64,000 nucleotides of DNA, taken from positions 656,001 through 720,000 of the forward strand of contig NZ_CP083376.1 of the NCBI RefSeq assembly GCF_020042665.1. The letters run 5' to 3'. This DNA is from Pseudoxanthomonas sp. X-1. Its GTDB lineage: Bacteria > Pseudomonadota > Gammaproteobacteria > Xanthomonadales > Xanthomonadaceae. Below the pieces are notes generated by a model, which was not told the origin of the DNA, did no database searches, and was given only the letters and a program-made list of their open reading frames with translations. Shown piece after piece: positions 8,320 through 18,369 of this stretch; position 1 is the stretch's first letter; every line of letters starts with the position of its first letter. The position numbers and the translations under genes were made by a program.

Positions 8320-11300
8320 TTACCTGACCGCGGTGGAAAACCGTGTGCCGTTGTTGGACGTGTCGTTCTCGGTCGAGCTGGTCGACACGGTGGCATCGAC
8401 CTGCACCGTGGATCCGCGCCGCGCCGTGCCGGTGGTCGTCCACAGCGTGAACGCCGCCTGCGCGCCGTTGGCCAGCGGCGCGCCGGAGACGCAGCGCAGC
8501 CGGGTGTCGCGCAGCGAGCCCTCGCGCCGGCAGCTCCAGCCGCGCGGCGGATCGATCAGCGACAGCAGGTTCAGCGTGTTGCCGTCGATCAGCACCTGCG
8601 CGTTGGCCGCCGGCTGGCCGGCATTGGCCACGCGCACCACGTAGCGCGTGTAGAACTGCGGCGCGCGGATGGTCGTCGGGCCCTCGATGGACACCGACAC
8701 GTCGGCGGTCGGCGGCGCGGTGACCTGCACGTTGGCCACGGCCTGGTTGTTGCTGCTGTCCGGGTCGAAGGTCTGCGAGGTCGCGGCCACCGCCAGGGTG
8801 GCGCTGCCGCCGGCCTGGCCGGCCACCGAGGTCGCGCTGACGCCGAAGTCGGCCGCGCCGGCGTTGTCCAGCGTGGCAGTGTTGCAGGCCACCGAGGTCA
8901 TGCCGTCGGCCACCTGCGCCGCGTCGCAGCTCCAGCCGGCGGGCGCGGCCACGGTCATGTCCGGCAACGCGCCGGCCAGCGAGAAGCCCACGCCCGGGGC
9001 GTTGGCGGCCTCCGGTCCCTGGTTGCGCACGTTCACCGTGTAGTGCAGCGGCTGGCCGGCGACGACGCTGGCGGCGTCGGCCGTGGCGGTGACGGCCAGG
9101 TCGGCCTTGGGCGCCAGTTCGAAGTAGGCCACCACCGGATCGTGGTCGGACAGCCGCGCCGGCGAGGTCGCATCGTTGCGCGCGACTTCCGGGAAATCGG
9201 CGTTGATGCGCGCGTGGTCCATGCCGAAGGCGGTGGTGGCCAGCACCAGCGCGTCGTTGACCAGCACGTGGTCCAGCGTCTGCGCGCTGCCGCCGAAGGT
9301 GTAGGAGTAGTTCTGGCCGGCCGCGAGCAGTTCGCCCAGGTTGGTCAGGTCCGGATTGACCAGGTCGGCGCCATCGCCGGTCACCAGGGTCTGCGCATCG
9401 GGGCTGGGCACGCCGGTGATGGTGCCCAGCGCATCGACGTAGCCGTCGTTGAACTGGAAGGCGTTGAAGTCGCCCAGCACGGTGATGCGACGCTCCGGAT
9501 CGTCGGTCTGCAGGCCCTGGATCAGGTTCGCCAGGAACACCGCCTGCGCCTGGCGCTTGGCGCGCACGCGTTCACCGGCGGCGTCGAGCGTGTCGGCGCC
9601 GTTGAGCGAGCGCTGATGCACGGCGATCACGGTGATCGGGAAGCGGCGGCCGTCGGCCCAGTGCACCACCGCCTCCAGCGCCAGCGGCGGGCGGTCGTTG
9701 AGCAGGCTGGTGGCGCCGGAGGGCTCGGTCCAGGTGGTGTCCTTGCCGTACTGGGTCACGCCGGAGACCTCCACGCGCGCCACGCTGGAACCGACCGTGG
9801 CGGTCTTGACCAGGAAGCCGACGTCGATGCCGCCCACGTCGTTGCCTTCCTGGAGGTAGGGCACGTACTGCGGATCGGCCAGGCCCTGCGCCACCGCATC
9901 GGCGTTGACCTTGTCGGCCACCTTCTGCAGCGTGGCCAGGTTCTCCATCTCCACCACCGCCAGGATGTCGGGCAGGTGCAGGTAGTCGCGGATGGCGACC
10001 GAGGCCTTGGACAGGCGGTTGGCAAACGCGGAGGGCGTCAGCGTGGGCGCGCCGTTGCCGTCGGCCGTGGTGTCGAAGAAGCGCTCCATGTTGTAGCCGG
10101 CCACGGTGAACTCGTTGGCGTTCGGGGCGCGCGCCGGCGTCGGGCCCGGGCCGGAGACGGTCTCCACCGCCACGCTCGGGTCGCGCACCAGGACGTAGTG
10201 GCGATAGCTGTAGTCCAGCGGGCCGGTCATGCCGGTGACGACGGCACCGGCGGCCAGGTCAAGCGCGGTGCTCGCCCCGCCCAGGGTGTCGCTGTCAATG
10301 GTCAGGATCTCCGGATTGCCGTCCCACTGCGGGATCGTGCCGGAGACCGGCGTGGGCGCCTCGATGCCCGGCTCGCGGAACGGGCGCGCGGTGTCGCCGA
10401 TCACGGCGTAGAACTGGCCGTCGGTGGTCCCGGTGGCGTTGACTTCGTTGGTGAAGCCGCCGGTCGGGCCGACCACGCGCAGGCGCGGCACGGTGACGCG
10501 CATGCCTTCGAAGCGCTCCAGCTGGTCCAGGCCGCCGCCGGCGGTGAGCATCGCGGCATCCAGCGGGATCGGCGCCGGCAGCGCCTGGCCGGTGGCCAGC
10601 GCCGTGGCGGTGACCGCGCCGCTGAGTTCGGTCAGCGGGCGCTGGTAGGGATCGGCGCTGGGCACGTACTCCTGCACCGTGCCGGACACGCGCACCAGGT
10701 TGCCGACCACGGCCGCGGCCGGGCGCGTGCTGCCGGTGTAGACGTACAGGCCTTCGGAGGTGGCCGGGTCGCCGTCGACCTCGGCGTCGGGCGTCTGGAT
10801 CCAGAAGCCGACGTTCTTGACCGCGGTGACGATGCCGGTGGTGTAGACCAGCGCGCCCTTGCGCGGCGATTCGATGCCCGCGCCCTGGATGTCGTGGATG
10901 GCGGTCAGCGACAGATCGTCGTTGACGATGGTGCCGGTGGCCTTGGCCGTGCCCAGCAGCGCCGCGCCGGACAGGTTGGAGAGATTGAGGCTGAAGGTCT
11001 CGTCGGCCTCGGTGACGCTGTCGTCGATGAGCGTGATGGAGACCGTCGCGCTGGTCTGGCCCGCGGCGAGGGTGACGCGGCCGCTGCTGGCGACATAGTC
11101 GCTGCCGGCGGTGGCGGTGCCGTCGGCCGTGGCGTAGTCCACCGCGATGCCGCCGGACGGCGCCGGCTGGCTCAGGGTCAGGGTGAACACCAGCGGGCCC
11201 GCGCCCTCGTCGCCCGAGGCATCGGCGATCGACAGCACCGGCGTGCCGGCCGCGCCGCAGATCACCGCGGCGCTGGCGCGGTTGCGCGGGGTCGGGGCGC

Positions 11301-11856
11301 CGGTGGCGAAATCGGTGGCGTTGTCGTTGCCGTCGGTGCAGCCATCGCCGGCGCGCAGCACCGCCAGGGTGTTGCTCGGCGCCGGGGTGGGGCCGCTGCC
11401 CTCGTAGCAGCTGGCCGTGCCGCCGAAGCCGACCAGGTCCACCGCCCCGCTCGGGCAGGCGCCGCTGAGCGCGGTGGCGCTGGACACCAGGGCGACCTTG
11501 CCGGCGGTGCCGGACATGGCGATGTTGCCGCTGGCGTCCGGCGTGGGCAGCGCAGTGCTGCCGCCGGTGCCCTTGGCTTCCTGCACCAGGTAGTAGCCGC
11601 CCGCGGGCAGGCTGCCGCTCAGCGCGGTGACCGCCCAGCTGGTGCCGGTGGCGCTGGCGTACTGCACGCTGTAGCCGGACAGGTCCACCGCGGCCGTGCC
11701 GGTGTTGTGCAGTTCGATGAAGTCGTTGGTGTAGGTGGCGCCGTTGTTGCCGCCGCCGCCGTAGACCTGGCTGATGACCACCTGGGCCTGCGCGATCTGC
11801 GCGCTGCCCAGTCCCAACATCGCAAGCGCCAGCAGGCGCGACCAACGCGTCGTCAT
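8320..11856 (-). CDS. Large secreted endonuclease/exonuclease/phosphatase-family nuclease
   Basis: 1178 residues. Signal peptide (MTTRWSRLLALAMLGLGSAQ, cut near AQAQ), then a lamin-tail domain (~25-140; VVISQVYGGGGNNGATYTND), a Calx-beta repeat (~205-310; VDYATADGTATAGSDYV), an OB-like segment, and the catalytic EEP domain (~560-890). The active-site stretches are ILAVVEMENL, VLGDFNAFQFNDGYVDALG and RLSDHDPVVAYF. Two or more DUF11-type repeats (VTATADAASVVAGQPLHYTV; later VSIEGPTTI) finish the protein. The ATG at 11856 has GGAGAAG upstream; an ATG at 11871 is also possible. Families with this layout are extracellular or outer-membrane-linked nucleases that use DNA as a phosphate or nutrient source. 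Single-gene unit with its own terminator. Confidence 0.88.
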   Translation of the reverse strand: MTTRWSRLLALAMLGLGSAQIAQAQVVISQVYGGGGNNGATYTNDFIELHNTGTAAVDLSGYSVQYASATGTSWAVTALSGSLPAGGYYLVQEAKGTGGSTALPTPDASGNIAMSGTAGKVALVSSATALSGACPSGAVDLVGFGGTASCYEGSGPTPAPSNTLAVLRAGDGCTDGNDNATDFATGAPTPRNRASAAVICGAAGTPVLSIADASGDEGAGPLVFTLTLSQPAPSGGIAVDYATADGTATAGSDYVASSGRVTLAAGQTSATVSITLIDDSVTEADETFSLNLSNLSGAALLGTAKATGTIVNDDLSLTAIHDIQGAGIESPRKGALVYTTGIVTAVKNVGFWIQTPDAEVDGDPATSEGLYVYTGSTRPAAAVVGNLVRVSGTVQEYVPSADPYQRPLTELSGAVTATALATGQALPAPIPLDAAMLTAGGGLDQLERFEGMRVTVPRLRVVGPTGGFTNEVNATGTTDGQFYAVIGDTARPFREPGIEAPTPVSGTIPQWDGNPEILTIDSDTLGGASTALDLAAGAVVTGMTGPLDYSYRHYVLVRDPSVAVETVSGPGPTPARAPNANEFTVAGYNMERFFDTTADGNGAPTLTPSAFANRLSKASVAIRDYLHLPDILAVVEMENLATLQKVADKVNADAVAQGLADPQYVPYLQEGNDVGGIDVGFLVKTATVGSSVARVEVSGVTQYGKDTTWTEPSGATSLLNDRPPLALEAVVHWADGRRFPITVIAVHQRSLNGADTLDAAGERVRAKRQAQAVFLANLIQGLQTDDPERRITVLGDFNAFQFNDGYVDALGTITGVPSPDAQTLVTGDGADLVNPDLTNLGELLAAGQNYSYTFGGSAQTLDHVLVNDALVLATTAFGMDHARINADFPEVARNDATSPARLSDHDPVVAYFELAPKADLAVTATADAASVVAGQPLHYTVNVRNQGPEAANAPGVGFSLAGALPDMTVAAPAGWSCDAAQVADGMTSVACNTATLDNAGAADFGVSATSVAGQAGGSATLAVAATSQTFDPDSSNNQAVANVQVTAPPTADVSVSIEGPTTIRAPQFYTRYVVRVANAGQPAANAQVLIDGNTLNLLSLIDPPRGWSCRREGSLRDTRLRCVSGAPLANGAQAAFTLWTTTGTARRGSTVQVDATVSTSSTENDTSNNGTRFSTAVR

Positions 11857-12036
11857 CGACGGCTTCTCCATGGCAAGGCTTCGGGGGACGGGGCCGGTCT
11901 GCCCCCGGCCCACGCCCGGACTATGAACGAAGCCTGAGTAAATTGCATGACAGCCACCGCCCGCGACACGGCGGCATCCGGCCATGCCCGCCGACGCGGG
12001 CGCTACCATGCCGCTCCCCTCGGGATGGCCGAACGC

Positions 12037-12906
12037 ATGCAGATCCAGGACAACCAGCGGCCGCTGGAAGACGGCATCCACACCGACCTGGCCGGTCGCA
12101 CGACCTATGGCGGCTACCTGCGCCTGGACCAGCTGCTCGCCGCGCAGCAGCCGCTGTCGGCGCCGCCGCACCACGACGAGATGCTGTTCATCGTCCAGCA
12201 CCAGGTCTCCGAGCTGTGGATGAAGCTGATGATCCACGAGCTGAGCGCGGCCATCGGCCACCTGCGGCGCGACGAGGTCTGGCAGACGCGCAAGGTGCTG
12301 GCGCGGGCCAAGCAGGTGCTGCGCCAGCTGACCGAGCAGTGGTCGGTGCTGGAGACGCTGACGCCGTCGGAATACATGGGCTTCCGCGACGTGCTGGGCC
12401 CGTCCTCGGGCTTCCAGTCGCTGCAGTACCGGCAGCTGGAGTTCATGCTGGGCAACAAGAACGCGGCGATGCTCAAGGTGTTCTCGCACGATCCGGCCGG
12501 GCAGCGGTCGCTGGCCGCCGCGCTGGAGGCGCCAAGCCTGTACGAGGAGTTCCTGCGCTACCTGGCGCGCTTCGGCCATGCGGTGCCGGCCCAGCACCTG
12601 GAGCGCGACTTCAGCCACGCGCACGTGCGCGACGAGGCGCTGCTGCCGATGTTCGAGCGCATCTACGCCGATACCGACCGCTACTGGCGCGAGTATTCGC
12701 TGGCCGAGGACTTCGTCGATCTGGAGACGCAATTCCAGCTGTGGCGCTTCCGCCACATGCGCACGGTGATGCGGGTGATCGGCTTCAAGCGCGGCACCGG
12801 CGGCTCCTCGGGGGTGGGGTTTCTCAAGCAGGCCCTGGAGCTGGAGTTCTTCCCGGAGCTGTTCCAGGTGCGCACGGTGGTGGGGCTGACAAGCCCGTCA
12901 GCCTGA
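12037..12906 (+). CDS. kynA: Tryptophan 2,3-dioxygenase
   Basis: 289-residue heme enzyme opening the indole ring of L-tryptophan to N-formylkynurenine, the first step of the kynurenine pathway. Diagnostic stretches are [57 protein letters not shown] (the GxSSGFQS motif), and [20 protein letters not shown] near the C-terminus. The Met at 12037 aligns with known xanthomonad starts; an upstream Met at 12025 and an open frame to 11947 are less likely. TACCAT at 12004-12009 is a possible -10 box. It is divergent from the nuclease and followed by its own terminator. No other kynurenine gene lies in the window. Confidence 0.94.
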   Translation: MQIQDNQRPLEDGIHTDLAGRTTYGGYLRLDQLLAAQQPLSAPPHHDEMLFIVQHQVSELWMKLMIHELSAAIGHLRRDEVWQTRKVLARAKQVLRQLTEQWSVLETLTPSEYMGFRDVLGPSSGFQSLQYRQLEFMLGNKNAAMLKVFSHDPAGQRSLAAALEAPSLYEEFLRYLARFGHAVPAQHLERDFSHAHVRDEALLPMFERIYADTDRYWREYSLAEDFVDLETQFQLWRFRHMRTVMRVIGFKRGTGGSSGVGFLKQALELEFFPELFQVRTVVGLTSPSA

Positions 12907-12963
12907 AACCGGCGCGATTGGTTTCATTTGACGCAAAGGCCCGGCTGCGGCGATCCTGCGCCG

Positions 12964-12986
12964 TCCCCCGCGCGGGGCGTTTTTTT
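12964..12986 (+). terminator. Rho-independent terminator after kynA
   Basis: A GC-only palindrome (CCCC-GCGC-GGGG, 12966-12977) is followed by CG and seven T (12980-12986). It lies 58 bases after the kynA stop and 34 bases before the POT start, separating the two genes. Confidence 0.8.
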
Positions 12987-13019
12987 GTCTACGCACGATT
13001 CAAGAGGGGAATCTGACGC

Positions 13020-14540
<1,521 letters not shown>

Positions 14541-14608
14541 GCCGCCGGTTCGCTTCGCGCGGCGGCGGCCCGGGCCGTCGCCGCGTGTGGCGCGGCAGGC
14601 GGCATGCT

Positions 14609-15448
14609 TCAGGCGCTGGCGTGCCCGCGGACGAAGGCGGCCGCCAGCCGCACCGCATCGGCGCCATCGCGATCGCCACGCAATGCGCGCACCAGCCGCG
14701 CCGGCGTCATCCCGGTGAGCCGCGCCAGGTCGTGGGTGGCGTGCGCCTGATCGCTGTAGCCGTGGCGCGCCGCGGCCTCGGCGATGGGCGACCCCTCGCC
14801 ATCCAGCGTGCGCAGCAGGGCCTGCAGCCGTCGCACCCTGGCGTACTCCTTCGGCGTCAGGCCGACCGCCGCCAGGAAGCGCGTTTGCAGCGCGCGCAGC
14901 GAGACGCGCAGGCGATCGGCGAGCGCGGTCATGCGCACATCGCCCTCGGCGGCGTCCAGCAGCGCGGCGGCCTGTTCGGCCAGTGCGTCCATGACGAAGC
15001 CGGCGCACCAGACCTGCAGCAGGTCCCACAGCGGCTGCTGCGTCCCCTCCCGCGCGCTGGTGCGGGCCGCCTGTTCGAAGCGGCTCGCGAACGCAGCGTC
15101 CAGGGTGTACAGATCGGGCGCCTGTTCGCGCAGGCCCGGCAGTCGCGCGCCGGCCACCAGGCCGCTGGCGGCGGCGGTCAGGCGCACGCCGATGCAGTGC
15201 ACCGGGCCGGTGGCCTGCAGGCGGATGGGGCCCCGCTGCTGGGCGGCGAAGCAGAACGCCTGGTCCGCCCGCAGCTGGCCATCGGTGCCGTGGAAGCGCA
15301 GGGGCACGCCGAGTTCGGCCAGCAGTTCGCAGCGCCCGTCCGGGTAGACGGTCTGGACGGCCGCATCGGGGGCGTCGTCGCGCAGTTCCCAGAGGCAGTC
15401 CACGTAGCGGCGCAGCGCCGGCGGCGGCGCGTGTTCGGCGTAGTCCAT
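14609..15448 (-). CDS. AraC-family transcriptional regulator
   Basis: 279 residues. The N-terminal domain (PPPALRRYVDCLWELRDDAP, YPDGRCELLAELGVPLRF) is of the DUF6597 type found in many single-domain sensors of this family. The C-terminal ~100 residues carry two helix-turn-helix motifs (ALADRLRVSLRALQTRFLAA; PIAEAAARHGYSDQAHATHD) ending in LTGMTPARLVRAL. It is divergent from the small exported DUF6265 protein (start 15541), a likely target. The ligand is unknown. Confidence 0.86.
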   Translation of the reverse strand: MDYAEHAPPPALRRYVDCLWELRDDAPDAAVQTVYPDGRCELLAELGVPLRFHGTDGQLRADQAFCFAAQQRGPIRLQATGPVHCIGVRLTAAASGLVAGARLPGLREQAPDLYTLDAAFASRFEQAARTSAREGTQQPLWDLLQVWCAGFVMDALAEQAAALLDAAEGDVRMTALADRLRVSLRALQTRFLAAVGLTPKEYARVRRLQALLRTLDGEGSPIAEAAARHGYSDQAHATHDLARLTGMTPARLVRALRGDRDGADAVRLAAAFVRGHASA

Positions 15449-15540
15449 GGCCGGGCATCGAACAGGGTCGTGCGCGTTTTTACAAGCATCGCCGCGGCGC
15501 CGTCGCTAAGGTCGCCGCATCTTCCTGAAGGGGACGCGAC

Positions 15541-15999
15541 ATGCGGATGGCGAAGGCGGTGCTGGCGATCGGCTCGGCGATGTGCGTGCCTGCGGCGCAG
15601 GCCGTCGCGCCGGACCTGGGATGGCTGTCCGGCCACTGGTGCGGGGGCGAGGCCGGGCGTGTCATCGAGGAGACGTGGCTGGCGCCCGTGGGCGGCGAGT
15701 TGATCGGGCTCTCGCGGACCAGCAAGGGCGGCACGACGCAGTCGTTCGAGTTCATGCGCATCGTGGGCGATGGCGCGGGCCAGGCCATGCGCGTCCAGCC
15801 CAACGGCGATGCGGCGACCGTGTTCCCCAGGGTGGCCAGCGGCGCCGGATGGATCCGCTTCGGCAACGCCGCGCACGATTTCCCCAACACGATCGAGTAT
15901 CGACGCGAAGGCGACCGCCTGCACGCCTGGATCGAGGGCCCGGGCCCGCAGGGCAAGCCCCTGCGCATCGCGTTCGACTACACCCGTTGCACGCGATGA
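15541..15999 (+). CDS. Exported DUF6265 family protein
   Basis: 152 residues with a signal peptide (MRMAKAVLAIGSAMCVPAAQ, cut near AQAVA). The mature domain has the DUF6265 pattern: LGWLSGHWCGG, EETWLAPVGGELIGLSR, SFEFMRIV, HDFPNTIEYRREGD. It is a small beta-barrel-like domain of unknown function. GAAGGGG lies ~8 bases before the ATG. It is adjacent to and divergent from the AraC regulator. Confidence 0.82.
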   Translation: MRMAKAVLAIGSAMCVPAAQAVAPDLGWLSGHWCGGEAGRVIEETWLAPVGGELIGLSRTSKGGTTQSFEFMRIVGDGAGQAMRVQPNGDAATVFPRVASGAGWIRFGNAAHDFPNTIEYRREGDRLHAWIEGPGPQGKPLRIAFDYTRCTR

Positions 16000-16093
16000 G
16001 GGCGGACTCGGCACGGACGCGCGAGGTAAGCGCTTTCTGCCTTCGCCCGCCGGACCGCCGCCCATCGGGAGAGGACCGGCGTCAGGCGGCGGC

Positions 16094-16633
16094 TCAGCCC
16101 AGCGGCGGGTTGCGGTCGGCCGAGGACACCGGGCTGACCGGGGCGTCCTTCAGCCCGGCCAGCAGGTTGTCCATGCCGCTGCCGGCCAGGCGCTGCATCA
16201 GCGCGTGCAGCTGGGCCACTTCGGACTCGTCCAGCACCGAGAGCAGGCGGCGCTCGCACTCGAGCACCAGCGGAGCCACCGTGTCGTGCAGGTCGCGGCC
16301 CTTCTCGGACAGCGCCAGCACCGAGCGGCGGCGGTCGTCGCCGTGGATGTCGCGGCTGACCAGGCCGCGTTCGAGCAGGCGCGCCACCGCGCGGCTCACC
16401 GCCACCTTGTCCATCGCCGTCTGTTCGGCCACCTCGCCGGCGGACAGGCCCGGATAGCGGCCGAGCACGCACATCGTGCGCCACTCGGTCATCACCAGGC
16501 CGAAGCGCCGGTAGTACTCGGCGGAAATCGCCTGGCTGACGCGGTTGGACAGCACGCTCAGCTGGTAGGGCACGAAGGTTTCCAGCTGCAGGGTCAGCGG
16601 CTGGGCGGGCGGCAGTGGATCGGGCTGCTTCAT
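16094..16633 (-). CDS. MarR-family regulator next to hppD
   Basis: 179 residues from the Met at 16633. A longer start at 16663 (MKQADKPHRT) is possible but would begin inside the operator palindrome 16657-16670. A winged helix is clear: LSVLSNRVSQAISAEYYRRF, MTEWRTMCVLGRYPGLSAGE, then the recognition region VAEQTAMDKVAVSRAVARLL and the wing RDIHGDDRRRSVLALSEKG. It is divergent from 4-hydroxyphenylpyruvate dioxygenase and very likely controls it through the palindrome in the shared promoter. The effector is probably an aromatic pathway intermediate (inference). Confidence 0.87.
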   Translation of the reverse strand: MKQPDPLPPAQPLTLQLETFVPYQLSVLSNRVSQAISAEYYRRFGLVMTEWRTMCVLGRYPGLSAGEVAEQTAMDKVAVSRAVARLLERGLVSRDIHGDDRRRSVLALSEKGRDLHDTVAPLVLECERRLLSVLDESEVAQLHALMQRLAGSGMDNLLAGLKDAPVSPVSSADRNPPLG

Positions 16634-16646
16634 GGTGCGGTGCGGC

Positions 16647-16676
16647 TTGTCAGCTTGTTTCATATGAAACTATGCT
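16647..16676 (+). promoter_or_regulatory. hppD promoter with embedded MarR operator
   Basis: TTGTCA (16647-16652) and TATGCT (16671-16676) are 18 bases apart, a good sigma-70 promoter for hppD. The perfect 14-bp palindrome GTTTCATATGAAAC fills 16657-16670, the spacer between the two hexamers. Bound protein there would block RNA polymerase. The divergent gene encodes a MarR regulator, the natural ligand of such a site. Confidence 0.75.
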
Positions 16677-16705
16677 GTCGCCAAGTCCTTTGCAAGGTGG
16701 GAGAA

Positions 16706-17821
16706 ATGTCCGTGAGCGCCCAGCCCTCCATCCAGGCCCCGCAGACCAAGCCGCAGGTTGCCACGTTCGACAACCCAATGGGCATCGACGGCTTCGAATT
16801 CGTCGAATTCGCCGCCCCCGCCGGCCAGGGCGGGCAGCTGCACGACTACTTCCGCAAGCTCGGCTTCACTCAGGTGGCGCGGCACAAGACCCGCGCCATC
16901 AGCACCTACCGGCAGAACGACTGCACCTTCCTCATCAACGAGGACCCGGATTCCTTCGCCGCCGACTTCGCCGCCGAGCATGGGCCGAGCGCCTGCGGCT
17001 TCGCCATCCGGGTCAACAAGCTGGCCGAATGGGCGCGCGTGCAGGCGCTGAAGAACGGCGCCGAGCAGATCGGCCCGCGCGAACTGACCAAGGCCGTGGC
17101 CGCGCCGGTGATCAAGGGCATCGGCGGCTGCATGCTGTACATCGTCGACCGCTACGACAGCAGCGGCACCATCCACGACCCGGACTACGAATGGCTGCCG
17201 GGCGTGGAGCATATGCCCAAGGGCTTCGGCCTGACCTTCATCGACCACCTGACCCACAACCTCTACCCGGGCAACATGGCGCAGTGGGCGGATTACTACG
17301 AGCGGCTGTTCAACTTCCGCGAGATCCGCTACTTCGACATCAAGGGCGCCAAGACCGGGCTGCTGTCCAAGGCGATGACCGCGCCGGACGGCATGGTGCG
17401 CATCCCGCTCAACGAGTCGTCCGATCCCAAGTCGCAGATCAACGAGTACCTGGACGCCTACAAGGGCGAGGGCATCCAGCACATCGCCTGCTTCACCGAC
17501 GACATCTACGCCACGGTCGAGCAGATGCGCGCGGCGGGCGTGGACTTCCTGGATACGCCGGAGACGTATTTCGAGGTGATCGACCAGCGCATTCCGGAGC
17601 ATGGCGAGGATGTCGAGCGCCTGGCGCGCAACAAGATCCTGATCGACGCCGATCCGGAAACTGGCAAGCGCAAGCTGCTGCAGATCTTCACCCAGAACGC
17701 GATCGGTCCGATCTTCTTCGAGATCATCCAGCGCAAGGGCAACGACGGCTTCGGCGAAGGCAACTTCAAGGCGCTGTTCGAGAGCATCGAGCGGGACCAG
17801 ATGCGGCGCGGCGTGCTGTAG
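16706..17821 (+). CDS. hppD: 4-hydroxyphenylpyruvate dioxygenase
   Basis: 371-residue non-heme iron dioxygenase converting 4-hydroxyphenylpyruvate to homogentisate in Tyr/Phe catabolism. Two vicinal-oxygen-chelate halves are visible. Iron ligands are expected in FIDHLTHNLYPGNM (His), GEGIQHIACFTDDIY (His), and FFEIIQRKGNDGFGEGNFKA (Glu), the last with the conserved GFGxGNF C-terminal loop. The ATG at 16706 has AAGGTGGGAGAA in front of it. It precedes homogentisate dioxygenase, from which it is separated only by the DUF559 repeat unit, suggesting that an hppD-hmgA pair has been split by an insertion. Confidence 0.95.
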   Translation: MSVSAQPSIQAPQTKPQVATFDNPMGIDGFEFVEFAAPAGQGGQLHDYFRKLGFTQVARHKTRAISTYRQNDCTFLINEDPDSFAADFAAEHGPSACGFAIRVNKLAEWARVQALKNGAEQIGPRELTKAVAAPVIKGIGGCMLYIVDRYDSSGTIHDPDYEWLPGVEHMPKGFGLTFIDHLTHNLYPGNMAQWADYYERLFNFREIRYFDIKGAKTGLLSKAMTAPDGMVRIPLNESSDPKSQINEYLDAYKGEGIQHIACFTDDIYATVEQMRAAGVDFLDTPETYFEVIDQRIPEHGEDVERLARNKILIDADPETGKRKLLQIFTQNAIGPIFFEIIQRKGNDGFGEGNFKALFESIERDQMRRGVL

Positions 17822-17833
17822 GGCTTGGCTTGA

Positions 17834-17870
17834 GCCCCTCTCCCTGCGGGAGAGGGGTTGGGGTGAGGGT
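17834..17870 (+). repeat. GC-rich palindromic repeat, copy A (left border of the DUF559 unit)
   Basis: The element starts AGCCCCTCTCCCTGCGGGAG and runs on as AGGGGTTGGGGTGAGGGT. CCCCTCTCCC pairs with GGGAGAGGGG. Its reverse complement recurs almost unchanged at 18294-18331, in opposite orientation, so the two copies bracket the DUF559 gene. Confidence 0.85.
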
Positions 17871-17884
17871 TCGGCGAAGTCCAG

Positions 17885-18335
17885 GTGGCGAACGACGCTA
17901 TGCTTCCAGCCAGCTTCCAGACAGGACGTCTGCCCGTGCCAGGACGCATCAAGCCCCCGCTGCCGACGCGGACGCTGCGCTACGCGCGCGCCTTACGCCG
18001 CGAGATGACCGATGCCGAGCGGCTGCTCTGGAAGCAGCTACGCAGCGGTCAGCTGGGAGGACTGAAGTTCCGGCGCCAGTATCCGATCCCGCCTTACATC
18101 GCGGACTTCTGCTGCGTCGAGCGCAGGATGATCGTCGAGCTGGATGGTGGCCAGCATTCGCAAGGTCGCGATGCTGCACGCACGGCGTTTCTTGAAGCGC
18201 AGGGGGGGGCGCGTGCTGCGGTTCTGGGACAACGAGGTGTTGTTGGAGGTTGAGGCGGTGGTCGAGGCGATCTGGCATTTCGCCTACGGACGCACCCTCA
18301 CCCCAACCCCTCTCCCAGGGGGAGAGGGGCTTTAA
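17885..18335 (+). pseudogene. DUF559 endonuclease-domain protein, frameshifted in a G8 run
   Basis: From the GTG at 17885 (or ATG 17900) the frame reads a DUF559 domain: ALRREMTDAERLLWKQLRSG, LGGLKFRRQYPIPPYIADFC, MIVELDGGQHSQG. The family is related to Vsr-type very-short-patch repair nucleases, and the IADFC...ELDGGQH region carries the acidic active-site residues. At the eight-G run 18202-18209 the frame breaks; removing one G restores the typical ending [20 protein letters not shown] in the next frame, to a stop at 18333-18335. The intact product would be ~149 residues, with its last ~12 encoded by the flanking repeat. Either real inactivation, slippage, or a sequencing error. Confidence 0.8.
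18294..18331 (-). repeat. GC-rich palindromic repeat, copy B (right border of the DUF559 unit)
   Basis: Inverted copy of the element at 17834-17870. It begins ACCCTCACCCCAACCCCTCT and ends GGGGGAGAGGGGCT. It differs from the reverse complement of copy A only at a few bases in the hairpin loop (AGGGG against GCAGG). Confidence 0.85.
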
Positions 18336-18369
18336 TGCGCTGCGAGAGGCAAACAAGGTGGGTGGGTCC

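Noticed and set aside
8299..11937. 1212-codon plus-strand frame opposite the nuclease gene
   Set aside because: Arg/Gly/Val/His-rich antisense shadow; the minus strand has clear nuclease domains and a terminator.
17885..18335. Vsr mismatch-repair endonuclease proper
   Set aside because: The sequence has the DUF559 pattern (ADFC, ELDGGQH, VLRFW), lacks the Vsr zinc site, and has no cytosine methylase gene next to it.
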